Origin: Aestuariivivens sediminicola
GTDB taxonomy: Bacteria; Bacteroidota; Bacteroidia; Flavobacteriales; Flavobacteriaceae
NCBI RefSeq assembly: GCF_022662015.1
Contig: NZ_JAKMCM010000001.1
Location: 806,001 to 870,000, forward strand
Direction of reading: 5' to 3'
DNA length: 64,000 bases
Part shown: piece by piece, positions 45,275 to 53,849 of the stretch
How positions within the stretch are numbered: position 1 is the stretch's first letter
Layout: every line of letters begins with the position of its first letter
The notes under the pieces: generated by a model
The model's input: only the letters and a program-made list of their open reading frames with translations
Databases searched by the model: none
Told to the model about the DNA's origin: nothing
Made by a program: the position numbers and the translations under genes

Positions 45275-45844
45275 ATGAAATTAATTAAACAACTACTATT
45301 TGTTCTTGTTCTGATCATCATGCTTTATGGATGCAAGAACAAAGACAATGCAATGACTTCAACCCCGACTTCAACAGAAGCGACATCAGAAGACAGAACT
45401 GGACAAGCTTTTATTCAGGACGACGAATCTACACCAAATTGTTTGCAGATAGCAATTGGTTCTCCGGATCATAAAACACTGGTTGCTGCCGTACAGGCAG
45501 CCCAGGTAGAAAATGCCCTGGTCAACGTTGGACCGCTAACCGTATTTGCTCCAACGGATGATGCGTTCGCAGCCTTGCCCGAAGGAACAGTAGAACATTT
45601 AATGCAACCTGAACAGAAGGAAGCCTTGGCCAATATCTTGAAATATCATGTTACACCCGGCAATTTGAGTACCACCATTTTAACCAAACTTCCAAAACTG
45701 GGACAAGCCAATAATCAATATGTACAAGTTGAAGTTATAGATGGCAAACCAGTTATTGGTGGTGCAAATATAATCGCCAGCGTACCTGCAGGCAATGGCA
45801 TCGTACATGTCATCGACAAGGTTTTATTACCTCCAACCGAATAA
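45275..45844 (+). CDS. Fasciclin-domain lipoprotein in the nos operon
   Basis: The 189-residue protein has a lipobox ('IMLYGCKNK'), a Thr/Ser-rich linker and one FAS1 domain: 'TLVAAVQAAQVENALVNVGPLTVFAPTDDAFAALP', 'LANILKYHVTPG' and the closing 'GNGIVHVIDKVLLPP'. FAS1 domains mediate protein-protein adhesion. Position between cytochrome c and nosZ suggests it helps dock or shield the reductase or cytochrome at the membrane, but no function is established. Confidence 0.92.
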   Translation: MKLIKQLLFVLVLIIMLYGCKNKDNAMTSTPTSTEATSEDRTGQAFIQDDESTPNCLQIAIGSPDHKTLVAAVQAAQVENALVNVGPLTVFAPTDDAFAALPEGTVEHLMQPEQKEALANILKYHVTPGNLSTTILTKLPKLGQANNQYVQVEVIDGKPVIGGANIIASVPAGNGIVHVIDKVLLPPTE

Positions 45845-45866
45845 GAAACTTAATAAATGAATCACA

Positions 45867-47837
45867 ATGAAACATATTTTTAAATTAACCATTGCAGTCA
45901 TAAGTGTTTGTGTGGCATTCACGAGCTGCAATAATTCAGGAAAATCAGATAAAAAATCCGGTGCCCTAGCCGGCAATGTTGCTGAAAAGGTATATGTGGC
46001 CCCAGGAGAACACGATGAGTTTTATGCCTTTATTTCAGGCGGTTTTAGCGGACAATTATCGGTTTACGGATTGCCATCGGGACGCCTGTTCAAGGTCATC
46101 CCCGTTTTTTCTCAAGATGCAGAGAAAGCATACGGATATAATGAAGAAACCAAGCCCATGCTAAATACATCTCACGGATTTGTCCCATGGGACGATTCGC
46201 ACCACCCTGACATCTCTCAAAGCAATGGTGTCATTGATGGCCGGTGGGTTTTTATAAATGGCAACAATACACCGCGAATCGCAAAAATTGATTTATCGGT
46301 TTTCGAGACCACTGAAATTATTGAAATTCCGAATAGTGCCGGAAATCACAGTTCGTCCTTTGTTACTGAAAACACCGAATATGTCGTAGCCGGAACACGC
46401 TTTTCGGTTCCTGTTCCTCAAAGAGATATGGCCATTAAAGATTACAAAGGCAACTTTAAAGGGGCATTGACCTTTATTTCTGTTGACCCTGAACACGGAC
46501 ATATGGATATAAAGTTCCAATTGATTATGCCAGGTTTCGATTACGATTTATCGCATCCGGGTCGAGGAAAATCTCATGGATGGTTCTTCTTCTCAACGTA
46601 TAATACCGAGGAAGCAAGCACGCTTATGGAGGTTAATGCGTCACAAAATGATAAAGATTTTATAGCTGCCGTGAACTGGAAAAAAATTGAAGACTACGTC
46701 AATAATGGAGGAGGTACGATGATGCCGGCAAACTATGCTCATAATGTCTATGACGAGCGCACACACGCAGCAACTTCTACAATGAAAAAAGAAGTACTTA
46801 CCGTAAATCCTCTGGATGTACCCGGAGCCGTTTTTCTGATGCCAACACCTAAATCGCCTCATGGATGTGATGTCGATCCAACCGGTGAGTACATTGTTGG
46901 AAGTGGTAAGCTTTCTGCTAATTTAACCGTCCACTCTTTTACTAAGATGTTAAATGCCATAGAAAACGAGGAGTTTTCAGGTGATGCCTATGGAATTCCA
47001 ATCATTAATTTCGAATCTTCACTTGCAGGGGTTGTTCAGCAGCCGGGCTTAGGGCCATTACATACTGAGTTTGACGATAAAGGCAATGCCTATACCACAT
47101 TCTTTATTTCTTCCGAGGTGGTAAAATGGAAAGTAGGGACCTGGGAAGTTGTTGACAGACAACCTTGTTACTACTCCGTGGGACACCTAATGATTCCGGG
47201 AGGCAACTCACAAAAACCTTTTGGTAAGTATGTTGTCGCCATGAACAAAATTACCAAAGACCGTTATTTACCGACTGGTCCTGAAGTAACGCAATCTGCT
47301 CAACTCTATGACATTTCCGGAGATAAAATGGAACTATTATTAGATTTTCCAACAGTAGGTGAACCGCATTACGCTGCCGGATGTCCAGCAGATTTGATTA
47401 AACCGCGTTCAAGAAAGATCTTCAATTTAGAAGATAATGCGCATCCTTATGCTGCGAAAAGTGAAGCGGACACAAAAGTTGTACGCGACGGTAATATCGT
47501 CCATATTTATATGACCACCATACGAAGCCACTTCTCACCCGATAACATTGAAGGCATAAAAGTAGGAGACAAAGTATATTTTCACATTACCAATTTAGAG
47601 CAAGATTATGATGTTCCGCATGGGGCAAGCATTATTGGAGCGAATACATCCGAGATATTAATCATGCCGGGGCAAACTGAAACTTTTGTTTGGGAACCAA
47701 AACAGGAAGGTGTTTGGCCATTCTATTGCACCGATTTCTGTTCGGCTCTACACCAGGAGATGCAAGGTTATGTAAGGGTATCTGCTGCCAATGCAAATAC
47801 GCCTTTAAAATGGTCTTTAGGAGAGGATATTGAATAA
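45867..47837 (+). CDS. nosZ: Nitrous oxide reductase, clade II (Sec-exported, lipoprotein type)
   Basis: The 656-residue protein starts with a Sec lipoprotein signal (AFTSCNNSG), not a twin-arginine one, which marks clade II. The propeller holds CuZ-ligand histidines in 'HGFVPWDDSHHPDISQ', 'NHSSSFV', 'SHPGRGKSHGWFF' and 'KSPHGCDVDP'. The C-terminal cupredoxin domain has the CuA motif 'YCTDFCSALHQEMQGYV' (Cys, Cys, His, Met). It reduces N2O to N2 in the periplasm. The expected assembly genes nosL, nosD, nosF and nosY follow. No denitrification reductase for nitrite or NO is seen, so the strain may be an N2O-only reducer, as far as this window shows. Confidence 0.97.
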   Translation: MKHIFKLTIAVISVCVAFTSCNNSGKSDKKSGALAGNVAEKVYVAPGEHDEFYAFISGGFSGQLSVYGLPSGRLFKVIPVFSQDAEKAYGYNEETKPMLNTSHGFVPWDDSHHPDISQSNGVIDGRWVFINGNNTPRIAKIDLSVFETTEIIEIPNSAGNHSSSFVTENTEYVVAGTRFSVPVPQRDMAIKDYKGNFKGALTFISVDPEHGHMDIKFQLIMPGFDYDLSHPGRGKSHGWFFFSTYNTEEASTLMEVNASQNDKDFIAAVNWKKIEDYVNNGGGTMMPANYAHNVYDERTHAATSTMKKEVLTVNPLDVPGAVFLMPTPKSPHGCDVDPTGEYIVGSGKLSANLTVHSFTKMLNAIENEEFSGDAYGIPIINFESSLAGVVQQPGLGPLHTEFDDKGNAYTTFFISSEVVKWKVGTWEVVDRQPCYYSVGHLMIPGGNSQKPFGKYVVAMNKITKDRYLPTGPEVTQSAQLYDISGDKMELLLDFPTVGEPHYAAGCPADLIKPRSRKIFNLEDNAHPYAAKSEADTKVVRDGNIVHIYMTTIRSHFSPDNIEGIKVGDKVYFHITNLEQDYDVPHGASIIGANTSEILIMPGQTETFVWEPKQEGVWPFYCTDFCSALHQEMQGYVRVSAANANTPLKWSLGEDIE

Positions 47838-47879
47838 AAGATAGGTGAAAAATTTGTTTTAATGTTGTTTCCCTATTTA

Positions 47880-47908
47880 AAGGCGAGAGCGAAAAACACT
47901 CTCGCCTT
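47880..47908 (+). terminator. Hairpin between nosZ and the downstream nos genes
   Basis: AAGGCGAGAG (47880-47889) pairs exactly with CTCTCGCCTT (47899-47908). No T-run follows, so it may be an mRNA-stabilising or partial attenuator hairpin that leaves nosZ mRNA more abundant than the assembly genes. Confidence 0.6.
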
Positions 47909-47947
47909 AACCTATCACACTGAATGAACAATAAAAATGAAGACACA

Positions 47948-48547
47948 ATGAAAAAGTCGAATATCATTATGCTTATTGCTGCAATACTTCCTTTAGGGCT
48001 ATTCGTATTCCCCCTATGGAAAATTACTTTAGAGGCGCCTCAATATCCCACACCTCTGGGCATGTATATTCATATCAATGATTTTTCGGATGCCAATCCG
48101 CACGATATTAAAAACATAAACTTGATGAATCATTATGTTGGCATGAAATACATTCCTGAGGCCATCCCAGAATTCAAGATTTTTCCAATTGGCATCATAA
48201 TAACATCAATCATTGGTTTAATTATTGCGTTTAAAGGAAACTATAAATGGTTCTTATTCTGGTTCATTCTCATGGTTGTATTAAGTAGCGCAGGACTCTA
48301 CGATTTTTATCTTTGGGAACATGATTACGGTCATAACCTTGATCCAAAGGCCATAATGAAATTCACCAATCCTGACGGAAGTGTGATGGGATTTCAACCC
48401 CCGTTATTCGGCACAAAAGACATTTTAAATTTTACAGCACATTCATATCCAAGATTGGGTGCCTACTTTTTGGGAACAGGAATTTTTTCTTCACTTTTAG
48501 CTTACTTCATTGGGAAGAAAAAGAAAACAGCTATAAACATCTCGTAG
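47948..48547 (+). CDS. Nos-cluster membrane protein of unknown function
   Basis: The ATG at 47948 gives 199 residues with about four membrane helices (MKKSNIIMLIAAILPLGLFVFPLW; 71-90; 100-120; 165-185). A periplasmic loop includes 'HINDFSDANPHDIKNINLMNHYVGMKYI' and a later 'HDYGHNLDPKAIMKF'. The His- and Met-rich loop could bind copper or haem. Bacteroidota nos clusters often carry a protein of this kind between nosZ and nosL, but I know no assigned role. Confidence 0.82.
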   Translation: MKKSNIIMLIAAILPLGLFVFPLWKITLEAPQYPTPLGMYIHINDFSDANPHDIKNINLMNHYVGMKYIPEAIPEFKIFPIGIIITSIIGLIIAFKGNYKWFLFWFILMVVLSSAGLYDFYLWEHDYGHNLDPKAIMKFTNPDGSVMGFQPPLFGTKDILNFTAHSYPRLGAYFLGTGIFSSLLAYFIGKKKKTAINIS

Positions 48548-48567
48548 CGCATACAATCATAAATACT

Positions 48568-49008
48568 ATGGAAGCACTAAAATATAATTCGATATTAATA
48601 GTATTCATGCTGCTGTTCAATTGCAACGTGGGGCCTACAGCTATTAATTATGGTACTGATGGTTGTTATTACTGTAAAATGACCATTGTTGACAGGGTGC
48701 ATGCTGCAGAAATTGTTTCAAAAAAAGGAAAGGTCTATAAATTTGATGCCACAGAGTGTATGGTTAATTTTTTGAGGGAATTTGAACCGTTAGAGATCGA
48801 ACTTTTCCTGTCAAACAATTACACAACGCCAGAAACACTGATCGATGCTACAAAAGCCACGTTTCTAATAAGCGAAAATATTCCCAGCCCGATGGGTGCT
48901 TACCTATCTGCTTTTAAACATAAAAAAGATGCAGAAAGATTCAAAACCGAAAAAGGTGGTGTACTTTATACCTGGAATGAACTGCAAGCACATTTAAATA
49001 AAAACTAA
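48568..49008 (+). CDS. nosL: NosL copper chaperone lipoprotein
   Basis: The 146-residue protein has a lipobox ('LLFNCNVG'). NosL motifs are 'GCYYCKMTIVDRVHAAEIVSKKGKVYKFDATECMVNFL', where C-x2-C-x-M and the later Cys bind Cu(I) in the family. It delivers copper to NosZ, likely for CuZ assembly. It is 20 bases downstream of the membrane protein gene. Confidence 0.93.
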   Translation: MEALKYNSILIVFMLLFNCNVGPTAINYGTDGCYYCKMTIVDRVHAAEIVSKKGKVYKFDATECMVNFLREFEPLEIELFLSNNYTTPETLIDATKATFLISENIPSPMGAYLSAFKHKKDAERFKTEKGGVLYTWNELQAHLNKN

Positions 49009-49036
49009 ATGTTCACTTGCTTATCCATTTAGCCTT

Positions 49037-49170
49037 ATGAAATATATTCACATAGGGTCATTCATTGATCTGGTTTTGAAGCAGGCGCTCCAATCTATGA
49101 GGACTACAATGGAATTCAAATGAATGAAAATTTAACGGTTCAAGTTGGCGTTACATATAATGCAAGGTAA
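49037..49170 (+). pseudogene. Remnant of an outer-membrane barrel protein C-terminus (frameshifted)
   Basis: Between nosL and nosD, 33 codons (49069-49170) read SGFEAGAPIYED...ENLTVQVGVTYNAR and a stop, a typical last strand of a TonB-dependent receptor or barrel. A preceding segment in another frame (49037 on, MKYIHIGSF) looks like the strand before it, with a frame change and stop between them. No 5' part survives in the window. Bacteroidota nos clusters often carry a TonB receptor here, so this may be its decayed end. Confidence 0.6.
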
Positions 49171-50409
49171 ATGAAACATTATAGAATACATTATATTCTT
49201 TTAGCTTTAACGATATTGAGTGTTCGTGGGTACTCCCAGAACCTTCAAGTTTGTAACGGTTGCCACATTTCTTCCATAAAGCAAGCTATTGCAATGGCAA
49301 ATGACCATGATAGCATTCTGGTAAAACAAGGAACCTATAAAGAATATGGTATTTTAGTCGACAAACCTGTGACGATTGTTGGAGAGAACTATCCCATTAT
49401 TGATGGTGAGTTAAAAGGTGAGATTATAACTGTGGTTTCAGATTCAGTAACTGTTGAAGGTCTGCATATTATGAACGTAGGCACCAGTTATACTGAGGAC
49501 TACGCTGCCATTCGCATAAAAAAAAGCAAGCATTTTGTCGTTGAAAATATGGTGTTGGAGAACTTATTCTTTGGTATATATCTGGAAAAATCCAACTTTG
49601 GTAAAATCGCCCATAACAAAATCATTGGTGACGCCATACAGGAATATAACTCCGGCAATGGTATTCAATTGTGGTACAGCAATTACGTCGACGTTGAGCA
49701 CAATTACATAAAACAGGTTCGCGATGGGATTTATTTGGAATTTTCAGATCATTGTAAGATTAAAAACAACGTGAGCGAAGCTAATCTGAGATATGGACTG
49801 CATTTTATGTTTTCAAATCATGATCTTTACGAAGACAACACGTTTAGGAATAATGGAGCAGGTGTTGCCGTTATGTTTTCGAAGCACATAAAAATGTTCA
49901 ATAATTCATTTAAAGAAAACTGGGGAACGGCGTCTTACGGAATGCTTCTAAAAGAAATCAATGATTCAGAAATTATTGGCAATTCATTTGAAGAAAACAC
50001 TACAGGGATTCATATTGAGGGATCAAATAGAATTAGGTATCGCAACAACGACTTCGTAAAAAATGGCTGGGCTATCAAAGTTAGAGGGGCCTGCTATGAC
50101 AATCAATTTTTAGAGAATAACTTTCTATATAATTCTTTCGACATTTCCTATAACAGTAATGTAAATGATAATCGTTTTGACAGAAATTATTGGAGTAACT
50201 ATACGGGCTATGATCTTAACAAGGATGGCATCGGTGATGTGCCTCACAGACCGGTTAAACTTTTCTCTTACGTTGTAAATCGTACCCCGGAAACGATTAT
50301 TCTTTTGAGAAGTTTGTTCATAGATATTATAGATTTTTCAGAAAAGGTTTCTCCGGTTTTTACGCCTGATAATCTGCTTGATAATAATCCATTAATTAAA
50401 AGATTATAA
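49171..50409 (+). CDS. nosD: NosD periplasmic beta-helix protein
   Basis: The 412-residue protein has a signal peptide. It shows repeated right-handed beta-helix (CASH/NosD) units: 'GIYLEKSNFGKIAHNKI', 'DGIYLEFSDHCKIKNN', 'YGLHFMFSNHDLYEDN' and 'TGIHIEGSNRIRYRNN'. It works with the NosFY ABC transporter in supplying sulfur or copper for the CuZ centre of NosZ. The start codon lies directly after the barrel remnant. Its stop overlaps the start of nosF by one base (TAATG), so they are translationally coupled. Confidence 0.95.
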   Translation: MKHYRIHYILLALTILSVRGYSQNLQVCNGCHISSIKQAIAMANDHDSILVKQGTYKEYGILVDKPVTIVGENYPIIDGELKGEIITVVSDSVTVEGLHIMNVGTSYTEDYAAIRIKKSKHFVVENMVLENLFFGIYLEKSNFGKIAHNKIIGDAIQEYNSGNGIQLWYSNYVDVEHNYIKQVRDGIYLEFSDHCKIKNNVSEANLRYGLHFMFSNHDLYEDNTFRNNGAGVAVMFSKHIKMFNNSFKENWGTASYGMLLKEINDSEIIGNSFEENTTGIHIEGSNRIRYRNNDFVKNGWAIKVRGACYDNQFLENNFLYNSFDISYNSNVNDNRFDRNYWSNYTGYDLNKDGIGDVPHRPVKLFSYVVNRTPETIILLRSLFIDIIDFSEKVSPVFTPDNLLDNNPLIKRL

Positions 50410-51131
50410 TGATTCGTATTCAAAATCTACATAAATCCTTTGGCAAAAACCATGTGTTGAGTGGTGTTGATCTGGACATCACCGAGGGCGGTATATTTGC
50501 GATCCTCGGACCCAATGGCTCCGGAAAAACAACATTAATCAAGTCTATCCTAGGCATGGTTATCCCCGATAAAGGAACCATTTTGGTAGAAGGCGTTCCT
50601 ACTAAAAACCGTTCACTCTATAGAAACAGAATCGACTATCTACCGCAAATAGCAAATTTTCCCGGTAATTTAAAGGTCTGTGAGCTCATTCGAATGATCA
50701 AGGATTTACGTGGTAAAGTCGCCTACGATTCCATCCTAATTGAAAAGTTTCAGTTAGCGCCCTATTTAGGCAAAAAATTGAGTACACTATCGGGAGGTAC
50801 CAGGCAAAAGTTAAATATCGTTCTAACCTTTATGTTTGACAGTCCGCTTATTATTTTAGATGAACCAACAACAGGTTTGGATCCCATTTCACTAATTCAA
50901 TTAAAACAACTGATTCATGGGGAAAAGAAAAAAGGAAAAACCATACTCATAACCTCTCATATCATGAGTTTTGTTGAAGAGGTTTCTGATGAAATTGTGT
51001 TTTTGCTTGAAGGTCAGGTATATTTCAAAGGAAGTATCAGCAGTTTGAAATCTAAAACCCAGCAGTTGGATTTTGAACATGCCATCGCATCAATTTTAAA
51101 AGACAATCATGCTCAAAATATTAAAATATAG
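50409..51131 (+). CDS. nosF: NosF ABC transporter ATPase
   Basis: The 240-residue ATPase has Walker A 'GPNGSGKTTLIK', signature 'LSGGTRQKLNIVL', Walker B 'LIILDEPTTGLDP' and an H-loop 'TSHIMSF'. It energises NosY for maturation of NosZ. It overlaps nosY by 23 bases. Confidence 0.95.
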   Translation: MIRIQNLHKSFGKNHVLSGVDLDITEGGIFAILGPNGSGKTTLIKSILGMVIPDKGTILVEGVPTKNRSLYRNRIDYLPQIANFPGNLKVCELIRMIKDLRGKVAYDSILIEKFQLAPYLGKKLSTLSGGTRQKLNIVLTFMFDSPLIILDEPTTGLDPISLIQLKQLIHGEKKKGKTILITSHIMSFVEEVSDEIVFLLEGQVYFKGSISSLKSKTQQLDFEHAIASILKDNHAQNIKI

Positions 51132-51891
51132 CTTTTTTGATTTAATGCGCAGTCGTTGGAGTTACGTCTACTTCGCTTTTTATCTGTTACTCGGTGTTGT
51201 ACTTCTTTTTTTGAACAATGACCTTTCAAAGGCCATTATAACCTTAATGAACATCATCATTATACTGGTGCCGTTAATCGGGACTGTTTTTGGCGTCATG
51301 TACTATTATAATTCCAAGGAATTCACTGAGCTTTTATTGGCACAGCCCCTTAAGCGTTCTTCCATTTTTTTAGGACAGTATCTGGGGGTTGCCTTATCGT
51401 TATCAATGAGTTTAATCCTTGGCTTGGGCATTCCTTTTGTAATCTATGGGTTATTTAAAAGTAATGCCATTTGGGATTTTTCATTGTTGCTCTTAATAGG
51501 CGGTTTTCTCTCATTAATATTCACCGCCCTGGCCTTTAATATAACTCTGAGCAACGATAATAAGATAAAAGGCGTTGGTTATGCCATCTTGTTATGGCTG
51601 TTCCTGGCCATAATTTATGATGGCATATTCTTGATGTCCTTAATTCTATTAGAAGCATACCCATTGGATAAACTGTCCTTGGCCGGCACCATGTTAAACC
51701 CTATTGATCTGTCCAGAATACTCATCTTGTTAAAACTGGATATTTCGGCCCTATTGGGATATACCGGCGCTGTATTTAAGCAATTTTTTGGAACCGGTCT
51801 TGGGCTGATCGTATCTTTCCTGATGCTGATTACCTGGGTGGCTGCGCCGTTAGCCAGAATTATATATGTCTGTAAACGAAAGGATTTCTAA
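51109..51891 (+). CDS. nosY: NosY ABC transporter permease
   Basis: The 260-residue protein has six hydrophobic segments and the ABC-2 permease pattern ('YYYNSKEFTELLLAQPLKRSSIFLGQYLG', 'LNPIDLSRILILLKLD'), both known from NosY. It is the last gene of the operon and is translationally coupled with nosF. Confidence 0.93.
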   Translation: MLKILKYSFFDLMRSRWSYVYFAFYLLLGVVLLFLNNDLSKAIITLMNIIIILVPLIGTVFGVMYYYNSKEFTELLLAQPLKRSSIFLGQYLGVALSLSMSLILGLGIPFVIYGLFKSNAIWDFSLLLLIGGFLSLIFTALAFNITLSNDNKIKGVGYAILLWLFLAIIYDGIFLMSLILLEAYPLDKLSLAGTMLNPIDLSRILILLKLDISALLGYTGAVFKQFFGTGLGLIVSFLMLITWVAAPLARIIYVCKRKDF

Positions 51892-52534
51892 TCGTACGCC
51901 TTATTTTTTAGTACATCCTGCATGTCCATCAACTTCAACAAAACAACAATCCCTAAAGCAGATAGGGACTTCATAGAACCATTTAATACATTTCATTGTT
52001 GTCAATCTCGAATAAATCGGGACAGGACTATCATAACAAGAGTTGCCTGTTAAAATTAAAAATATGCTCTTATGCACCAGTGTTTGTAGACTTACAAAAC
52101 ATCTGTATAAAAAATCATGTCTTAATAAGGCGGCACTTTTTTAAATTATATTTTAAAAAAAAGAGCCACAACACATTGTGACTCTTAAAACATAAATTAG
52201 GTGTACTTGGGGCGTTCGTTCATGGAGAACATTTTCTTGGATGAAATTCTACTCCTGATTTGGGTGCTTTATTATAAAACAACCTACTTGGTAAAAACAC
52301 TACCGGAATTCTTCAATTTTAGTTCATGTGTAAAATATATCGGATGTACTGTCAAAATTTTAATCTGACAAAATCTCCAAGGTCTTATCTACAGGCCCAT
52401 TCTTATCTCAACCACCTGATACTAAAAATCTTCTAAAGGATTAAGTATTTTATTTACATTTACATTCGACCATATAACGTGAATGCCAAAGCGTCTTGTT
52501 TATTTCATCTTTGGCCGGTAATTGCGATAAGACT
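51892..52534. other. 643-base intergenic region without a gene
   Basis: No convincing coding frame was seen on either strand. It contains one hairpin (52161-52186) but otherwise AT-rich, unstructured sequence. It must hold the promoter of the downstream acyltransferase-like gene. Confidence 0.55.
52161..52186 (-). terminator. Hairpin with flanking A-tract
   Basis: AAGAGCCACAA (52161-52171) pairs with TTGTGACTCTT (52176-52186) with one mismatch. The A-run just before it would be a U-run on the minus strand, so it would terminate leftward transcription, although it lies after nosY. Confidence 0.5.
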
Positions 52535-53707
52535 ATGAATCGACCTAAAACAAAACGAATAGAATCCCTTGATATCCTTAAAGGCATGGTCATTATTTTC
52601 ATGGCGCTCGATCATACCCGCGATTATTTCCATACCGATTCCTTTCTCTTCGATCCTGCCGATCCTGAAAAAAGCAACCTCCTCCTGTTCTTTACACGAT
52701 GGATCACCCACTTCTGTGCCCCGGCATTTAGTTTTCTGGCCGGGATTTCAGCTTTTTTGGTGGGCAGAAGAAAAACACCCGCCCAGCTCTCCTCATTTCT
52801 TTTAAAAAGGGGCCTATGGTTGATCTTTATTGAATTCACCATTGTCTATTTTGGCTGGAGTTTCAATATTTCCTTTAGTTCTTTTGGACTACTGGTTATA
52901 TGGTCCCTAGGCATCAGTATGATTGTTCTGGCTGCCATTGTACATCTGTCCATGAAACGAATTCTCATTTTGAGTCTGGTTATTATTTTTGGACATCATT
53001 TGCTAGATAACCTCCATTATAATGAGAACCTATTTTGGTCTATACTCCATGAGCGTAGCTATTTCACCCTGTTCGACAGTATAAAATTACGGGTGGTTTA
53101 CCCCATTATTCCCTGGATAGGGGTCATGTCCCTAGGCTACTATTTTGGCAAATTCTACGATAGAACCATAAAGCCTGAATACCGACAACAACGCTTTACC
53201 ATAATCGGTTTGGCCTGTATTGCCGGGTTTTTTATCTTGAGAGGTCTTAACCTCTATGGAAATTCAGATCCCTGGATGGCATTTGATAATGGAATACAAA
53301 CCCTCATCTCCTTTATGGATCCCGATAAATATCCGCCATCCTTAACCTATTTATTGATGACCCTTGGCCCTTCCATTCTATTTCTGGGGACTTCAGAAAA
53401 CCTCAAAGGTCGTTTGGTCAACTTCTGCACCACTTTTGGAAAGGTGCCTTTCTTCTTTTACATCGTCCATATCTATGCCATTCACCTGTTGGCAATCCTT
53501 TTAGCTGAATTCACGGACTTTGGTTATGAATCCATGATATTAAGCGGATTTGTTTCAACCAACTCGCAGCTGATCGGTTTTGGTGTTAACCTCGGGTGGG
53601 TTTATCTGATCTGGTTGAGCATTTTGTTAATGTTATACCCCATTTGCTTGAAGTTTGGCAATTATAAAATGAGTCATAAACACCACTGGTGGTTGAGTTA
53701 TTTTTAA
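52535..53707 (+). CDS. DUF1624/heparan-alpha-glucosaminide N-acetyltransferase-like membrane protein
   Basis: The ATG at 52535 is chosen over an upstream TTG, giving 390 residues with about ten membrane helices. The N-terminal family motif is 'RIESLDILKGMVIIFMALDHTRDYFH', with 'WITHFCAPAFSFLAGISAFLVG' following; the Asp-His in 'ALDHTRD' matches the family's conserved acyl-transfer region. Relatives move acetyl groups across a membrane to sugars, as in HGSNAT. The acceptor here is unknown. It stands alone and is convergent with dabA. Confidence 0.88.
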   Translation: MNRPKTKRIESLDILKGMVIIFMALDHTRDYFHTDSFLFDPADPEKSNLLLFFTRWITHFCAPAFSFLAGISAFLVGRRKTPAQLSSFLLKRGLWLIFIEFTIVYFGWSFNISFSSFGLLVIWSLGISMIVLAAIVHLSMKRILILSLVIIFGHHLLDNLHYNENLFWSILHERSYFTLFDSIKLRVVYPIIPWIGVMSLGYYFGKFYDRTIKPEYRQQRFTIIGLACIAGFFILRGLNLYGNSDPWMAFDNGIQTLISFMDPDKYPPSLTYLLMTLGPSILFLGTSENLKGRLVNFCTTFGKVPFFFYIVHIYAIHLLAILLAEFTDFGYESMILSGFVSTNSQLIGFGVNLGWVYLIWLSILLMLYPICLKFGNYKMSHKHHWWLSYF

Positions 53708-53770
53708 TACCAACAAAGTTTAGCATTAGAAATGGCAAAACTGAATTATGAGGTATGTTATCATATATTG

Positions 53771-53806
53771 AAAAAGAAAACCTCAACCTAATTAGGCTTT
53801 CTTTTT
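53771..53806. terminator. Bidirectional terminator between the acyltransferase-like gene and dabA
   Basis: AAAAAGAAAACCT (53771-53783) pairs with AGGCTTTCTTTTT (53794-53806) with one non-Watson-Crick position. A- and T-tracts on either side suit both convergent genes. Confidence 0.8.
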
Positions 53807-53849
53807 ATTGGTAATTAAAAGTCAATGACAACAGATCTATTTTTAATTC

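Noticed and set aside
53745-53770. TATGTTATCATATA as a fourth GntR operator
   Set aside because: The second half-site reads CATATA rather than ACATA at the right spacing, and it lies between two unrelated convergent genes.
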